In this document: positions 35,209 through 44,072 of the stretch, piece after piece | Position numbering within the stretch: position 1 is the stretch's first letter | Layout: every line of letters starts with the position of its first letter | Assembly (NCBI GenBank): GCA_964560765.1 | Contig: CAZLMG010000020.1 | Span: forward strand, 5,120-69,119 | Source of the DNA: CAZLMG01 sp964560765 | GTDB lineage: Bacteria; Bdellovibrionota_B; Oligoflexia; Oligoflexales; CAZLMG01 | Length of the DNA: 64,000 bases | Reading direction: 5' to 3' | Program-made: the position numbers and the translations under genes | The notes under the pieces: model-generated | Seen by the model: the letters and a program-made list of their open reading frames with translations, nothing else | Databases searched by the model: none | Told to the model about the DNA's origin: nothing

Positions 35209-36302
35209 TCACGATGAACCGAATCATGGGTCAATGGTTGCTGCTCGCGATATTGCCGGCGCTCACCGGCTGCCGCGACTACTGGCCGTTCGCTGACGAG
35301 GAAGATAAGGCAAAAGGTTCTAAACGAGCGCCCCTCAGCAGCGCCGAAAGCGAAGTTTCACCGCCGAAGCCAGACCCGGTCTTTCACTTCATCTATCCCG
35401 ACTCACACACGATCATCAAGAACCCTACATTCCGCTTTCAACTCGAGGTGGAACACGTACCGGAATCTGGAACTTGGGGAGTCTACCTGACCGATGAGGC
35501 AGGCAAGACGACGGAATCTGATGCGATAGCCGAGCAGATTAGTGGAAATACCGACCACTTTGAGTGGCCGCTCTATGCGGTTCCCGACGGAACCTACTTT
35601 GCATTTGCGAAGCTAACGGTACCAGACGCCCCAGATATTTTAGCGACGTTGCCACACGCGCTCATTGTGGACAGAATTATCGGCAACAATCTCCCCCCCA
35701 CGCTCACCATGACAGGCATAGTCCCTCGCACGGTCTTACTCAATACAGCACCTCGCACTTTGCAGCTGACCGCGAGCGATCCAGAAGGCGACCCTCTCAA
35801 GCTGCAATTCGAAGTTAAAAAGTTTCCTGATTTAGTCTGGCAGCCTGTCCTATCACCCCTGGAGCCCAACAGCACAGAACTAACGTACGATTGGGACCTC
35901 TCGAGTTTAGACCTCGGCATTTATGAATTACGGATCGTTGCAACCGATAGTATAGGGTCAGTGGCTGTTGCATCTGCGAATGGCCAGTTTGGCATCGCAC
36001 CGGCGTCAATAAACTACACTACTCATATTCGGCCATTTTTGGATTCCTATTGCGTGTCATGCCATCACCCAGACAGTGCAGATGCAAGCGCTAAGGCGCG
36101 GTTTTTGGCCGATGATGCCAATCTTGAAACAGCAACCATCGGCATTGTTCCCAAAGCCAATGACACGGGACAGAATGGGATTATGGGACGCATGCGACGC
36201 ATGGACTCGGCGCGTATGCCTAAAAGCGGCAGCCCCCAGCCAACAGCCCGCGAACTAGATATGTTTCAACTGTGGATTTGGAACGGCCTCGCGCGCGATT
36301 GA
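35205..36302 (+). CDS. Lipoprotein with Ig-like domains and C-terminal haem motif
   Basis: GTG 35205 overlaps the preceding stop as GTGA; ATG 35214 is an alternative. Signal with lipobox LTGC (about Cys23). Two Ig-like strand blocks follow (FHFIYPDSHTIIKNPTFRF, then TLQLTASDPEGDPLKLQFEV, a PKD/cadherin pattern). The C-terminal ~100 residues hold a single haem site YCVSCHHPD with an RMPKSGSPQPT segment that may supply the Met ligand, ending in FQLWIWNGL, much like the other cytochrome domains here. The last gene of the operon; a histidine kinase starts 35 bases on. Confidence 0.8.
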   Translation: MITMNRIMGQWLLLAILPALTGCRDYWPFADEEDKAKGSKRAPLSSAESEVSPPKPDPVFHFIYPDSHTIIKNPTFRFQLEVEHVPESGTWGVYLTDEAGKTTESDAIAEQISGNTDHFEWPLYAVPDGTYFAFAKLTVPDAPDILATLPHALIVDRIIGNNLPPTLTMTGIVPRTVLLNTAPRTLQLTASDPEGDPLKLQFEVKKFPDLVWQPVLSPLEPNSTELTYDWDLSSLDLGIYELRIVATDSIGSVAVASANGQFGIAPASINYTTHIRPFLDSYCVSCHHPDSADASAKARFLADDANLETATIGIVPKANDTGQNGIMGRMRRMDSARMPKSGSPQPTARELDMFQLWIWNGLARD

Positions 36303-36337
36303 TGTTTGATCTTCCCAACGTTCTTAAATTGGATTAG

Positions 36338-37681
36338 ATGTCACCCATGAATTGGCGCGATCCATCTATCCTTCTCTTCGGCATAGCCGTCATCCTCTTT
36401 ACGGGAACACTGCTCGTGTTGTTGATGCACCTGCGCACTGCTCGCCGCAAAATAAAGGACGAAGCCGCCGAACTCAAAAAATTGACGCATGAGAAATTGC
36501 TGCTATCAGCGCTCATCGAAAACTGTGCCGACTTCATTGGCATCGCCGATCCTGATGGAAAGCCTATTTACGTTAATCCCGCAGGAAAAAGGATGGTCGG
36601 ATTACCAGCCGATTTTCCGATCGAACGCACGCAGATTCACGATTACTACCCGCCGCACGAGCGCGACTTTGCGCAAAATGTCATCTATCGTGAAATGGTC
36701 GACAAAGGACTATGGCAAGGCGAAACACACTTTCGAAACTTTCAGACAGAAGAGTCGATACCCGTCTCCGACACTCACTTTATGATTTACGCTCCCAACT
36801 CGAAGACTGTTCTCGGCATGGGAACGATCACTCGCGACATAACGGATCGAATCGCGCGCTTCAAGGCAGAAACCGAAACCAAGATGAAGGCTGAATTCCT
36901 GGCCACGATGAGTCACGAAATACGCACGCCATTGAGCATTATCATCGGCTATTCGAAGCTGCTGCTGGACGGGAAATTGCCTGATTCAGAGCAGAAAAAA
37001 TCGATCGAAGCCCTTCACCGCACCGCCCAGCAATTACTCTCCCTCATTAATGACGTACTGACGCTGTCGAAAATGGAAGCTGGCAAGTCGGAGCCCTTGG
37101 AACAAGCAGTAAATCTGCCTTTGCTGATTCAGCATTTGCTTGCCCAGTTTCATCCGCTCGCGGCGGAGAAAGGCATCGCGCTATCAGTACGTGCAAAGCA
37201 AAAATTGCCGTCACAAATTATCACCGACGAAATGAAACTGAGGCAGATTCTGGCCAACCTGCTCGGCAACGCGATCAAATATACAAACGCTGGCGCCGTA
37301 TCCATCGCCGTAGGGTGGGCTGCGGATGCAGGGCTTACGAACGACGTTGGCAAACTCCAATTCTGGATCAAAGATACTGGTCAAGGCATTCCGCAAGCCT
37401 ACCGGGAAAGCATTTTTGAAAAGTTCACCTCGGTCAGCGTCACGTACTCTAGCCACACTGACAGCACGGGCCTCGGACTTAACTTAGCTCGCCAACAGGC
37501 ACAAAGCCTGAAGGGAGATGTGATTCTTCAAGCATCTGAAATAGGCAAAGGAAGCACCTTCTTTGCCGACATCGCCACAAAAGTACCAGAGACCTGCCGT
37601 TGGCTCAGTCCAATTGAATTTGAAGGGCCGCTTTCATCGCAAAGCGCCCTATCTGGTACAAAAAGCCCATCGTTGCCCTGA
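36338..37681 (+). CDS. PAS histidine kinase that has lost its receiver domain
   Basis: ATG 36338 (ATG 36347 is an alternative). One N-terminal membrane helix, a coiled linker, then a PAS domain at ~60-180 (LIENCADFIGIADPDGKPIYV, TVLGMGTITRDIT). The dimerisation box MSHEIRTPLS is near 195. The ATP domain has ANLLGNAIKYTN, KDTGQGIP and TGLGLNLARQQ. The frame ends in SGTKSPSLP, but in another frame the bases just after it encode the end of a receiver domain (see 37645-37830), so the gene was once a hybrid kinase. The kinase core looks complete and may still act on a separate partner. It follows the cytochrome operon. Confidence 0.85.
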   Translation: MSPMNWRDPSILLFGIAVILFTGTLLVLLMHLRTARRKIKDEAAELKKLTHEKLLLSALIENCADFIGIADPDGKPIYVNPAGKRMVGLPADFPIERTQIHDYYPPHERDFAQNVIYREMVDKGLWQGETHFRNFQTEESIPVSDTHFMIYAPNSKTVLGMGTITRDITDRIARFKAETETKMKAEFLATMSHEIRTPLSIIIGYSKLLLDGKLPDSEQKKSIEALHRTAQQLLSLINDVLTLSKMEAGKSEPLEQAVNLPLLIQHLLAQFHPLAAEKGIALSVRAKQKLPSQIITDEMKLRQILANLLGNAIKYTNAGAVSIAVGWAADAGLTNDVGKLQFWIKDTGQGIPQAYRESIFEKFTSVSVTYSSHTDSTGLGLNLARQQAQSLKGDVILQASEIGKGSTFFADIATKVPETCRWLSPIEFEGPLSSQSALSGTKSPSLP

Positions 37682-37830
37682 CCGCGCAAGTACTGGCCAA
37701 TCAGGAGCAGGAGTTCATGCGCGCCGGATTCGATGACTTCCTGATTAAGCCGTTCACAAGCATCCGCTCAACTCTTGGCCTCGAACTTGCACGTCAGTGG
37801 CAAAACAAGAATCACGCAAACGATTCTTGA
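37645..37830 (+). pseudogene. Remnant C-terminal part of a deleted receiver domain
   Basis: Out of frame with the kinase and without its own start, codons from 37645 read YKKPIVALTAQV, then RAGFDDFLIKPF, and end with a TGA at 37828-37830. This is the classic alpha4-beta5-alpha5 end of a response-regulator receiver, including the conserved Lys-Pro. The N-terminal two thirds with the phospho-Asp are absent. An internal deletion plus frameshift in a hybrid kinase explains it. Confidence 0.75.
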
Positions 37831-37925
37831 AGGGTGGCGATTCTTAAGTACCAACTTATCGCCCAGCCAATCACTCAGATTCAAGGGGATTGGAGCTGCT
37901 TTCAACTTTAGTGAGGAGATGAATC

Positions 37926-38438
37926 ATGATCGGTACAGAAACACTGGAAACTGTCTCCAAAAGGGAGCAAACGACGCCCCAAACCGCGCCAGGCAGCGGA
38001 GCTACTGCGCTATTGATGGCCCAGCATCGCGAAGTGGAGAGAATTTTCGGCCAGATAGAAAGAGCGGGTGAGAGGGCATTCGCGACCAAGAGAAAGTTGC
38101 TCAAAGGCTTAAGTGAGAAGCTGGCGTTTCACATGAAGTTGGAAGAGGACATTTTTTACCCTGCAGCAAAAAAAGTTGCTGATGACGCCATTCTCGAAGC
38201 TACTGATGAGCACAACAAAATCAAACAGCTCCTACGCAAGCTCTCCGGGATTGAGCGAGGCGATGAGACATTCAGTGCTAAAATCGAAGCACTGAAAGAA
38301 TTGATTGAGCACCATATCATGGAGGAGGAAACCGAGCTTTTCCCGGAATGCGATAAATTGATCGCAAAGGAGGAGTTGGCCGCTCTCGCAGAGAAAATGG
38401 CAAAACTCGTCAAGAAGAAGATGGATGTTCGCCACTGA
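37926..38438 (+). CDS. Hemerythrin HHE-domain protein
   Basis: ATG with GAGGAG upstream. The 170-aa protein is helical and cytoplasmic. After a 30-residue tail come the HHE cation-binding ligands: MAQHREVERIF, LAFHMKLEEDIFYP (H-x3-E), ATDEHNKIKQLL and IEHHIMEEETELFP (H-x3-E). Such proteins bind a di-iron centre and sense or buffer O2, NO or iron. Possible link with the nitric-oxide unit at 12 kb, but there is no NsrR-type palindrome upstream that I can see. Downstream is a general stress protein, 166 bases away. Confidence 0.9.
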   Translation: MIGTETLETVSKREQTTPQTAPGSGATALLMAQHREVERIFGQIERAGERAFATKRKLLKGLSEKLAFHMKLEEDIFYPAAKKVADDAILEATDEHNKIKQLLRKLSGIERGDETFSAKIEALKELIEHHIMEEETELFPECDKLIAKEELAALAEKMAKLVKKKMDVRH

Positions 38439-38604
38439 AGCGCGGCGCATTCGAAGTTGCGCAATATGGATGAATAACGCACCGTTGAAAGGATTGCCAC
38501 TAAGGCTGCGGGGCGGACCAAAGTGAAGAGTGAACTCGAAGTTTCATCTCAGTGAGATTGCTCCCGCACATGGGAGGATTTTTTTCAACAAAGAGGGGAC
38601 CATC

Positions 38605-39210
38605 ATGACCAACAAGAATACAGCAGTCTTTGCAATTTTTCGTGATCGCGTGGGTGTCGAAAACGCGGTTAATGATTTAAAAGCCGCCGCCTTTCTCAAT
38701 ACAGATATTTCGGTTTTATTTCCCGACAATGAGGGAACAAAAGATTTCGCTCACGAGAAATCGACCAAAGCCCCTGAAGGCGCGACGACTGGAGGAGCTG
38801 CGGGCGCGGTTTTAGGCGGAGGTCTTGGATGGCTCGTTGGTATCGGTAGCATTGCGATTCCCGGCGTTGGTCCATTGATCGCGGCAGGTCCGATCATGGC
38901 CGCACTTGCCGGAGCCGGAGTTGGTGGAGCGCTTGGAGGTCTGACGGGTGCCCTCGTCGGGATGGGGATCCCCGAATACGAAGCCAAGCGCTACGAGGGT
39001 AAGGTTAAAGACGGCGGAATTCTGATTTCTGTCCACTGTGATGAATCAGCATTAGTAAAGCGAGCCAAAGAGATATTGGAGAGGGCCGGCGGAGAAGGCA
39101 TCGCTTCCTCGGGAGAGTCCTCGAACGTCGTTAAGGGGTCGGCAACGGATATGACTCCGGCTCAAACAGCCACTTGGGATTACGATAGGGACCATAGTTC
39201 GCGAGTATAG
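38605..39210 (+). CDS. YflT-type general stress protein with glycine zipper
   Basis: ATG 38605 has GAGGGG six bases upstream. N-terminal residues ~7-45 (VFAIFRDRVGVENAVNDLK, then DISVLFPDN) match the stress-induced YflT domain. A glycine/alanine-rich hydrophobic hairpin follows at ~55-115 (TTGGAAGAVLGGGLGWLVG, IPGVGPLIAAGP), then GIPEYEAKRYEGKVKDGGIL and SVHCDESA. This arrangement is widespread in soil and predatory bacteria and is associated with general stress. The hydrophobic centre may insert in the membrane. Located between hemerythrin and DarP. Confidence 0.85.
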   Translation: MTNKNTAVFAIFRDRVGVENAVNDLKAAAFLNTDISVLFPDNEGTKDFAHEKSTKAPEGATTGGAAGAVLGGGLGWLVGIGSIAIPGVGPLIAAGPIMAALAGAGVGGALGGLTGALVGMGIPEYEAKRYEGKVKDGGILISVHCDESALVKRAKEILERAGGEGIASSGESSNVVKGSATDMTPAQTATWDYDRDHSSRV

Positions 39211-39329
39211 ATCGAAGACGTCTTGCGCGGCCAAGGGGCGAACAGAGTTTTCCTGTTCAGCCTCTGCAAAAGGTGGCAATATCGGCGAAAGTGTTGATCG
39301 ACCTTTTGTAGACGTCTTTTTAGGATCAC

Positions 39330-39854
39330 ATGCGCGAAAAGTATCCATCCAAAGCCGATCCCAATAGCAAGTCGGGCAAGAAGCGCGCCCAGGAAGTGAT
39401 TCAGAAGCTCACCAAAGAGCTCGTGGACCTCAAGGACGGTGAATTTGCTGCGCTTGAGATCGATGCGGACTTACGAGATGAGATTCAGGTTGCCCGCGAC
39501 CTGAAGTCACCCCCTGCCCGACGGCGTCAACTTCGGTACCTTGCCCATCAGGTCGCCGATGGGGACGTCGAGTCCCTGCAAGCCGCCTTAGATAAGCTCA
39601 AGGCAGGAAAGCGCTCTGACGCCGAAGACTTCCAAAAACTAGAAATCCTGCGCGAACAGATCGTTGCCGGCGACGAGAGCACGGTCTTGCAGATTTGTGC
39701 CGATCTGCCGAATTGCGATCCCAAGAATCTCCGAAAGCTTCAGCTCCAATCTCAGGCGGAGCTCAAAGTCGGCAAGTCTGTCACGGCGGCGCGCGCCCTG
39801 TTCCGCTATTTACGCCAAGTTTCAAAAGTTCAAATTGAGGCCCCAACCGAGTAG
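39330..39854 (+). CDS. darP: DarP/YjgA ribosome-associated protein
   Basis: ATG with AGGA five bases upstream. The 174-aa protein is highly charged, mostly helical and cytoplasmic. Family signs are SKSGKKRAQEVIQKLTKELV at the front, LRDEIQVARDL, and PPARRRQLRYLAHQV in the middle. DarP (formerly YjgA, DUF615) associates with the large ribosomal subunit during assembly and promotes peptidyl-transferase-centre maturation. A monocistronic gene by spacing. The call is good at the family level. Confidence 0.85.
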   Translation: MREKYPSKADPNSKSGKKRAQEVIQKLTKELVDLKDGEFAALEIDADLRDEIQVARDLKSPPARRRQLRYLAHQVADGDVESLQAALDKLKAGKRSDAEDFQKLEILREQIVAGDESTVLQICADLPNCDPKNLRKLQLQSQAELKVGKSVTAARALFRYLRQVSKVQIEAPTE

Positions 39855-39896
39855 AATGTTTCGCAGTCATTCGGACATTCCATTGCGGAGGCCAGC

Positions 39897-41264
39897 ATGC
39901 GCATTTTGACGCTGATTTGCATGATATCATCAGTTCTTCAAGGTTCGCGACTTCTCGCCAACCCCTATCCCGACGAAAACGCTGTGCCAAAAGACCAATC
40001 ACGAGTCCTCGCCGACCGTACTTTGCCGCTATCACTTGTCCAGATGTACGCCGATGCACAGCTAGCACTGCGGGTTGAGTTCGCTTGGGACGAAAAGGGC
40101 GAACGCTTCTTTCTCGCCGATAGCGTCGTCGAGAATTCGGGGACGAACGCGCTGGCACGACGCGCTCGTCACCGCGATCCCCATGGTAGCTATGTCGCCA
40201 GCTTATCGCCCACGGACGGTAGTGGTCCTACGACGTGGGCATCCATCGGCACTGGCTCCGAATTCCGGCAGTTGACACGTGCCCTCACCTTTCGCTTTCC
40301 CGCGCCGACGTCACCCGTCATGCTGCGACTCTTGGCTGAACATCCAGTGTCTGGTGACACGCAAGAAGTGCTTGCGATGAACATCGACCCGAAGCTGGTC
40401 CGTCGATCCATCATGACTCCAGAATCTCTCCTTGCTGACGGCACCGAAGTCCGCTTGGTGCGTGCCGCGACAGCGAGCAACAGGCTCATTTTCAACGTCT
40501 ATGCCGAAGGCTACAGCGAGACAAAGCGGGCCCAGTTTTGGCGAGATGCATCCCGTGCGGCCGACGCACTCGCTGCGGCAAAGTGGCCAGGCTTGGAACA
40601 TTTCGAGATTCGAGCCGTATTTGCACCGTCGACGAAATCCCTCGGACGGGCACAGAATCTAGGCCTTCCCATTCCCGAACGCGATTCCTTTTTGGGGCTG
40701 TACTTTCCCTATTGGCGTGACCACTTCCGATGGTATCATGTCCTCTATCCCACGCGAGAGGCGCGCTATCGGCGCGGCCTAGCCGTAGCCCCCTACGACC
40801 ATCCTATTGCCATCGTCGATGATGCCGAATACTGGGGCGTGGGAAATTTTAACGAGTTAACAGCGATTCCAGCTCGCTCTTCCAGCTTCACGTATCTCCT
40901 CTTGCACGAGTTGGGGCATTACTTCGGACTGAATGAGGAATACGAGGGAGGCGGCCCTACAGAACTGGCATTCGCACCAGGAATTCGCGAACCATGGAGC
41001 CAAAACATCACCTTTCTGGCGGATGCCAGCGCCCTGAAATGGCGCCAGCATGTTTCACCGTCCATTCCCATTCCAACGCCCGAGAGCATCTGGCAAAGCG
41101 GTCGTCCCATCGGCGCTTATGCAGGTGGATACGCCAACAGTGAGCCACAAGGGCATAGTCACAAGCCCGGCTTTCAGTGCGTGATGGAATCTGGCCGCAG
41201 CTTTTGTTCCGTTTGCAACGCGGCACTTCGGTCGCGAGTGGAGTATGACCTATCCCTAGATTGA
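39897..41264 (+). CDS. Peptidase M64-like metalloprotease
   Basis: ATG with GGAGG five bases upstream. A signal peptide ends about LLA-NP. The zinc site reads LLHELGHYFGLNEEYEG (~337), the HExGHxxGxxxEY motif of IgA-peptidase family M64. The fold-defining NVYAEGY and AIVDDAEYWGVGNFN stretches precede it, and a Cys pair with CVMESGRSFCSVCNAAL closes it, as in family members. The enzyme would cut protein substrates outside the cytoplasm. 455 aa is normal. Confidence 0.9.
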   Translation: MRILTLICMISSVLQGSRLLANPYPDENAVPKDQSRVLADRTLPLSLVQMYADAQLALRVEFAWDEKGERFFLADSVVENSGTNALARRARHRDPHGSYVASLSPTDGSGPTTWASIGTGSEFRQLTRALTFRFPAPTSPVMLRLLAEHPVSGDTQEVLAMNIDPKLVRRSIMTPESLLADGTEVRLVRAATASNRLIFNVYAEGYSETKRAQFWRDASRAADALAAAKWPGLEHFEIRAVFAPSTKSLGRAQNLGLPIPERDSFLGLYFPYWRDHFRWYHVLYPTREARYRRGLAVAPYDHPIAIVDDAEYWGVGNFNELTAIPARSSSFTYLLLHELGHYFGLNEEYEGGGPTELAFAPGIREPWSQNITFLADASALKWRQHVSPSIPIPTPESIWQSGRPIGAYAGGYANSEPQGHSHKPGFQCVMESGRSFCSVCNAALRSRVEYDLSLD

Positions 41265-41314
41265 TGCCATTAATGAAGGGCCTTGGCCGAATTTGAGCAC
41301 GGAGTTGACTGAAG

Positions 41315-42223
41315 GTGTTGGAACGCAAACTTTCTGAGCAATGGACAGTATCGTTCAAGAGTAGCCACGACGGCCGGTGCCAATTACGGACCGCCATCTT
41401 TCGTAAAGATCCCCGTGTTCCGTTACGGCGACTCGTCGTCTACTTTCATGGTCTCGGCGAATGGATCGAGAAGAATCACGAAATCCCTGAGTGGCTGGAT
41501 TTACCAGCAGACTGCGGCTTTTTAACCTGGGACCACCGGGGTCAAGGCCGATCGACGGGGTATCGCGCCCATGTTGACGACTTCGCCGACTATGTTCTCG
41601 ATGGCGACAAGATCATACGAGAGTATGCGCAAGGTATGCCTTACGCGGTCATCGCCCACTCCATGGGATCGTTAATCGCTCTGTGCGGCGTTTTGCGTCA
41701 AGAATTGAGTCCGACTGCAATCGCCCTGTGCGCACCCCTGATTCGCATGCCCGAGCGCCTCTTTCCGAATTCTGTTGCCAAGCCTCTGGCACAATTCCTG
41801 TCTTCGATTGGATTCGCGCGACGATCTGTCAGCTTCAGCAAGAAGATTCGCCCAAGATTCGAAGAGAATATTTTGACGCATGATCGGCAAATGTACGAAG
41901 TCATCTGCAATTCGCCGCACTCGCCGCGGGTGCCGACTTTCGGTTGGGTAGCCAGTGCGTTTAAGTCGCTTGATTTTGTGCATGCCGCCGAAAGTATGAA
42001 GATGCTATCCGCCAAAACCTTAGTTCTTGGACCCGGTGAGGAGGCTTATTACCATCCAAAGTGGCTGCAGCATTGGGCCGAACAGGCAGCTGAGCACGCT
42101 CCAGCGGCAGTCCGCTATGTGCAGATTGAGGGAGCGAGGCACGAACTTTTCTCTGAGGTTGAAACCCATCGCCAAATCGCGGTGAACGAGATTCGGCGAT
42201 GGTTTGCGGAGTGGATTTATTGA
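41315..42223 (+). CDS. S33-type alpha/beta hydrolase (lysophospholipase-like)
   Basis: Starts at GTG, with GGAG ten bases upstream. No signal peptide. The 302-aa product has YFHGLGEWIEKN (oxyanion region), WDHRGQGRSTG, the nucleophile elbow AHSMGSLI (~115), a lid region and a final His in GARHELFSE (~280); the Asp is probably in VLGPGEE. This is the monoglyceride lipase/lysophospholipase L2 pattern (serine aminopeptidase S33). It may degrade lipids or detoxify lysolipids. Convergent with an M28 peptidase gene, 33 bases between stops. Confidence 0.88.
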   Translation: MLERKLSEQWTVSFKSSHDGRCQLRTAIFRKDPRVPLRRLVVYFHGLGEWIEKNHEIPEWLDLPADCGFLTWDHRGQGRSTGYRAHVDDFADYVLDGDKIIREYAQGMPYAVIAHSMGSLIALCGVLRQELSPTAIALCAPLIRMPERLFPNSVAKPLAQFLSSIGFARRSVSFSKKIRPRFEENILTHDRQMYEVICNSPHSPRVPTFGWVASAFKSLDFVHAAESMKMLSAKTLVLGPGEEAYYHPKWLQHWAEQAAEHAPAAVRYVQIEGARHELFSEVETHRQIAVNEIRRWFAEWIY

Positions 42224-42256
42224 GATTCAGGAAATTAGACCCCACACAAAATAAAC

Positions 42257-43369
42257 CTAATCAACAAGTCCCGCTTTCAGCGCCAAAGCCGCAATGTTCA
42301 GACGAACAATCTCTTTGCCATAGGCAAAATTGAGAGTGCTTAGCGTGTCACAGGACCTGTGCCAGCAGGGTGTATGCGTATTCCAGTGCTCGATGGTCAA
42401 TAGGGTTGGTACTCCCGCCTCAATAAACGGCACGTGATCAGAACCCCAAGCGTTGAGCACTTTGTTCGGGCGCAATGTAGTGTAAGTCATCGCGACATCG
42501 GCCATCCAGTCGGTGAGCGCCTCAAACACCGGTTCCGTTTCCAGGTCCACAATGCCGTTGGCGTTGTGGGCGATCATGTCCATGTTTACGACAAATTTGA
42601 CAGACGCGAGCTTACCCTGCTCGCGCAGCTGACGGACATAGCGACGAGCGCCCAACAATCCCTCCTCCTCATCTTCGGTAATTAGGAATAAAATCGATCG
42701 TTCAGTTTCTACATCCGCAAAAACGCGCGCCGCCTCCAAAACACCTGACGCGCCGCTTGCATTATCGTCGGCGCCGACTGTGTTGGCCACCGTATCCATG
42801 TGGCCAACGATTATCACCACTTCTTCGGGATGGACCGTGCCTTGCTTCCAGGTTTCGATATTGTAGTTGTGGGTTGGCTCATAGCCATACTGTCGGAGGC
42901 GATCCATCATCCAGGTAATGGATGCATTTGTGGTACGAGTGCCGTGCTCGACGACTTCCGTCACCGTGTTTTCAAATGACTCGGCCGTCACTTGTTCGGT
43001 CATGGCCTCGATGCGAGGATCCCTTTTCGAGAGGCCCAAGCGCTGTTTGACCTGATGCAGAATCGGTGACACAGGCGTCACGCTCAATACGTCAAGATCG
43101 ATGGGCTTTAACGCGCTCCGGACACCTGCCGGCAGCATGGACAACGAAATTCCCGGTCGAAGCTCAAAAATTTGAATGCGGCCCTTGTCAACGACCACAT
43201 CCGCATACGGGCCCATCTGATCCAGTACTTCGTGGTCGTGCATCGTCACCGTGTAATACTGCGGCTCTTGGTCGCGTGCGCCAAGAACAGCCAACGTCGC
43301 CGTCAGCAAGAGCGCGCCTTTCCATCGAGACGGACGTCGAATAGAATTTGAGAAGATAGTCTTCGCCAT
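42257..43369 (-). CDS. Peptidase M28-family aminopeptidase, exported
   Basis: ATG 43369 has GGGGG upstream; an in-frame extension is possible but lacks a ribosome site. An N-terminal membrane/signal segment (GALLLTATLAVLGA) precedes a ~100-residue prodomain-like part. The zinc centre of M28 is visible: GHMDTVANTVGADDNASG (His, Asp, bridging Asp), EDEEEGLLGARR (catalytic Glu-Glu), NMDMIA (Asp) and a late His in IEHWNTHTPCWH. Such enzymes remove N-terminal residues from peptides. Exported, perhaps with the nearby M64 protease in peptide use. Confidence 0.88.
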   Translation of the reverse strand: MAKTIFSNSIRRPSRWKGALLLTATLAVLGARDQEPQYYTVTMHDHEVLDQMGPYADVVVDKGRIQIFELRPGISLSMLPAGVRSALKPIDLDVLSVTPVSPILHQVKQRLGLSKRDPRIEAMTEQVTAESFENTVTEVVEHGTRTTNASITWMMDRLRQYGYEPTHNYNIETWKQGTVHPEEVVIIVGHMDTVANTVGADDNASGASGVLEAARVFADVETERSILFLITEDEEEGLLGARRYVRQLREQGKLASVKFVVNMDMIAHNANGIVDLETEPVFEALTDWMADVAMTYTTLRPNKVLNAWGSDHVPFIEAGVPTLLTIEHWNTHTPCWHRSCDTLSTLNFAYGKEIVRLNIAALALKAGLVD

Positions 43370-43476
43370 AGTGACCCCCGCAGTGCCGTAAGCATGTTCA
43401 TTTCTCGCTAGTTTAGCAGAAAGGCACAAGAATCACAGCTTGCGGGGCGTCAGAACAAAATGGTCGAGCGCCGCGC

Positions 43477-43848
43477 TTAGAACGGCTTGCTTCCCGCCAG
43501 GTACGCACCAAGGCCGCCAATGACGACGACGAGCGACCAGGTAAGCCGCGCCAGACTCGGTTTGCGATAAGCAACCGCTAACATGCCGCCCAATAACAAC
43601 CACAATGCAATCTTGAGCAGGGCCCACGTTGGGATGGAGCCGTGGGGCACACCGATACGCGCCAAAAGGCCAAAGCCACCGAGCAAAACAAGAAAGAGAC
43701 CTATGCCGTGCGACATCCCGATCGCTTTTCGCCAGCGATGTTCCTTGCCACCACCATTGATGACGTGGGTCAGTACGCCACCCAGCGCCAGGAACACCAG
43801 CGTAAGGCCGACAACGTGTAAGACCTTATAGACGGAATACGAAATCAT
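43477..43848 (-). CDS. Four-TM inner-membrane protein, unknown
   Basis: The 123-aa product has four hydrophobic helices: VLHVVGLTLVFLALGGVLT, then HGIGLFLVLLGGFGLLA, WALLKIALWLLLGGMLA and LTWSLVVVIGGLGAYLAG. A His in helix 1 and HRWRKAIGMSHG before helix 2 could bind haem or a metal, as in SirB2/CopD-like small membrane proteins, but the match is loose. The start is at ATG 43848. No near neighbour in operon. Confidence 0.65.
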   Translation of the reverse strand: MISYSVYKVLHVVGLTLVFLALGGVLTHVINGGGKEHRWRKAIGMSHGIGLFLVLLGGFGLLARIGVPHGSIPTWALLKIALWLLLGGMLAVAYRKPSLARLTWSLVVVIGGLGAYLAGSKPF

Positions 43849-44072
43849 GCGGAAGCACCCCCATCGTGGACACCGGGATTAACGAGCGGAAAATACTAAA
43901 CAATTCCAAGAAGAAGGTCCACTTGGGATTTCTTTGGCTACCAATCACTTTCCCCAAACAAGATCCATTTACTCTTCTTCATTCGACGCGGTGTTGCTAG
44001 TATCACCGCTCCAGTGAATTCAGCATCTTAAAGTCCGCATTCGCGAACTCCAGCATAAGGGAAACAAGTACC

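Noticed and set aside
39214..39321. Two AGACGTCTT copies around the gap before darP
   Set aside because: Nine bases only, one of them palindromic by itself; no further pattern.
43988..44009. GCGGTG-N10-CACCGC inverted repeat ahead of icd
   Set aside because: Short arms and no known motif; could be chance.
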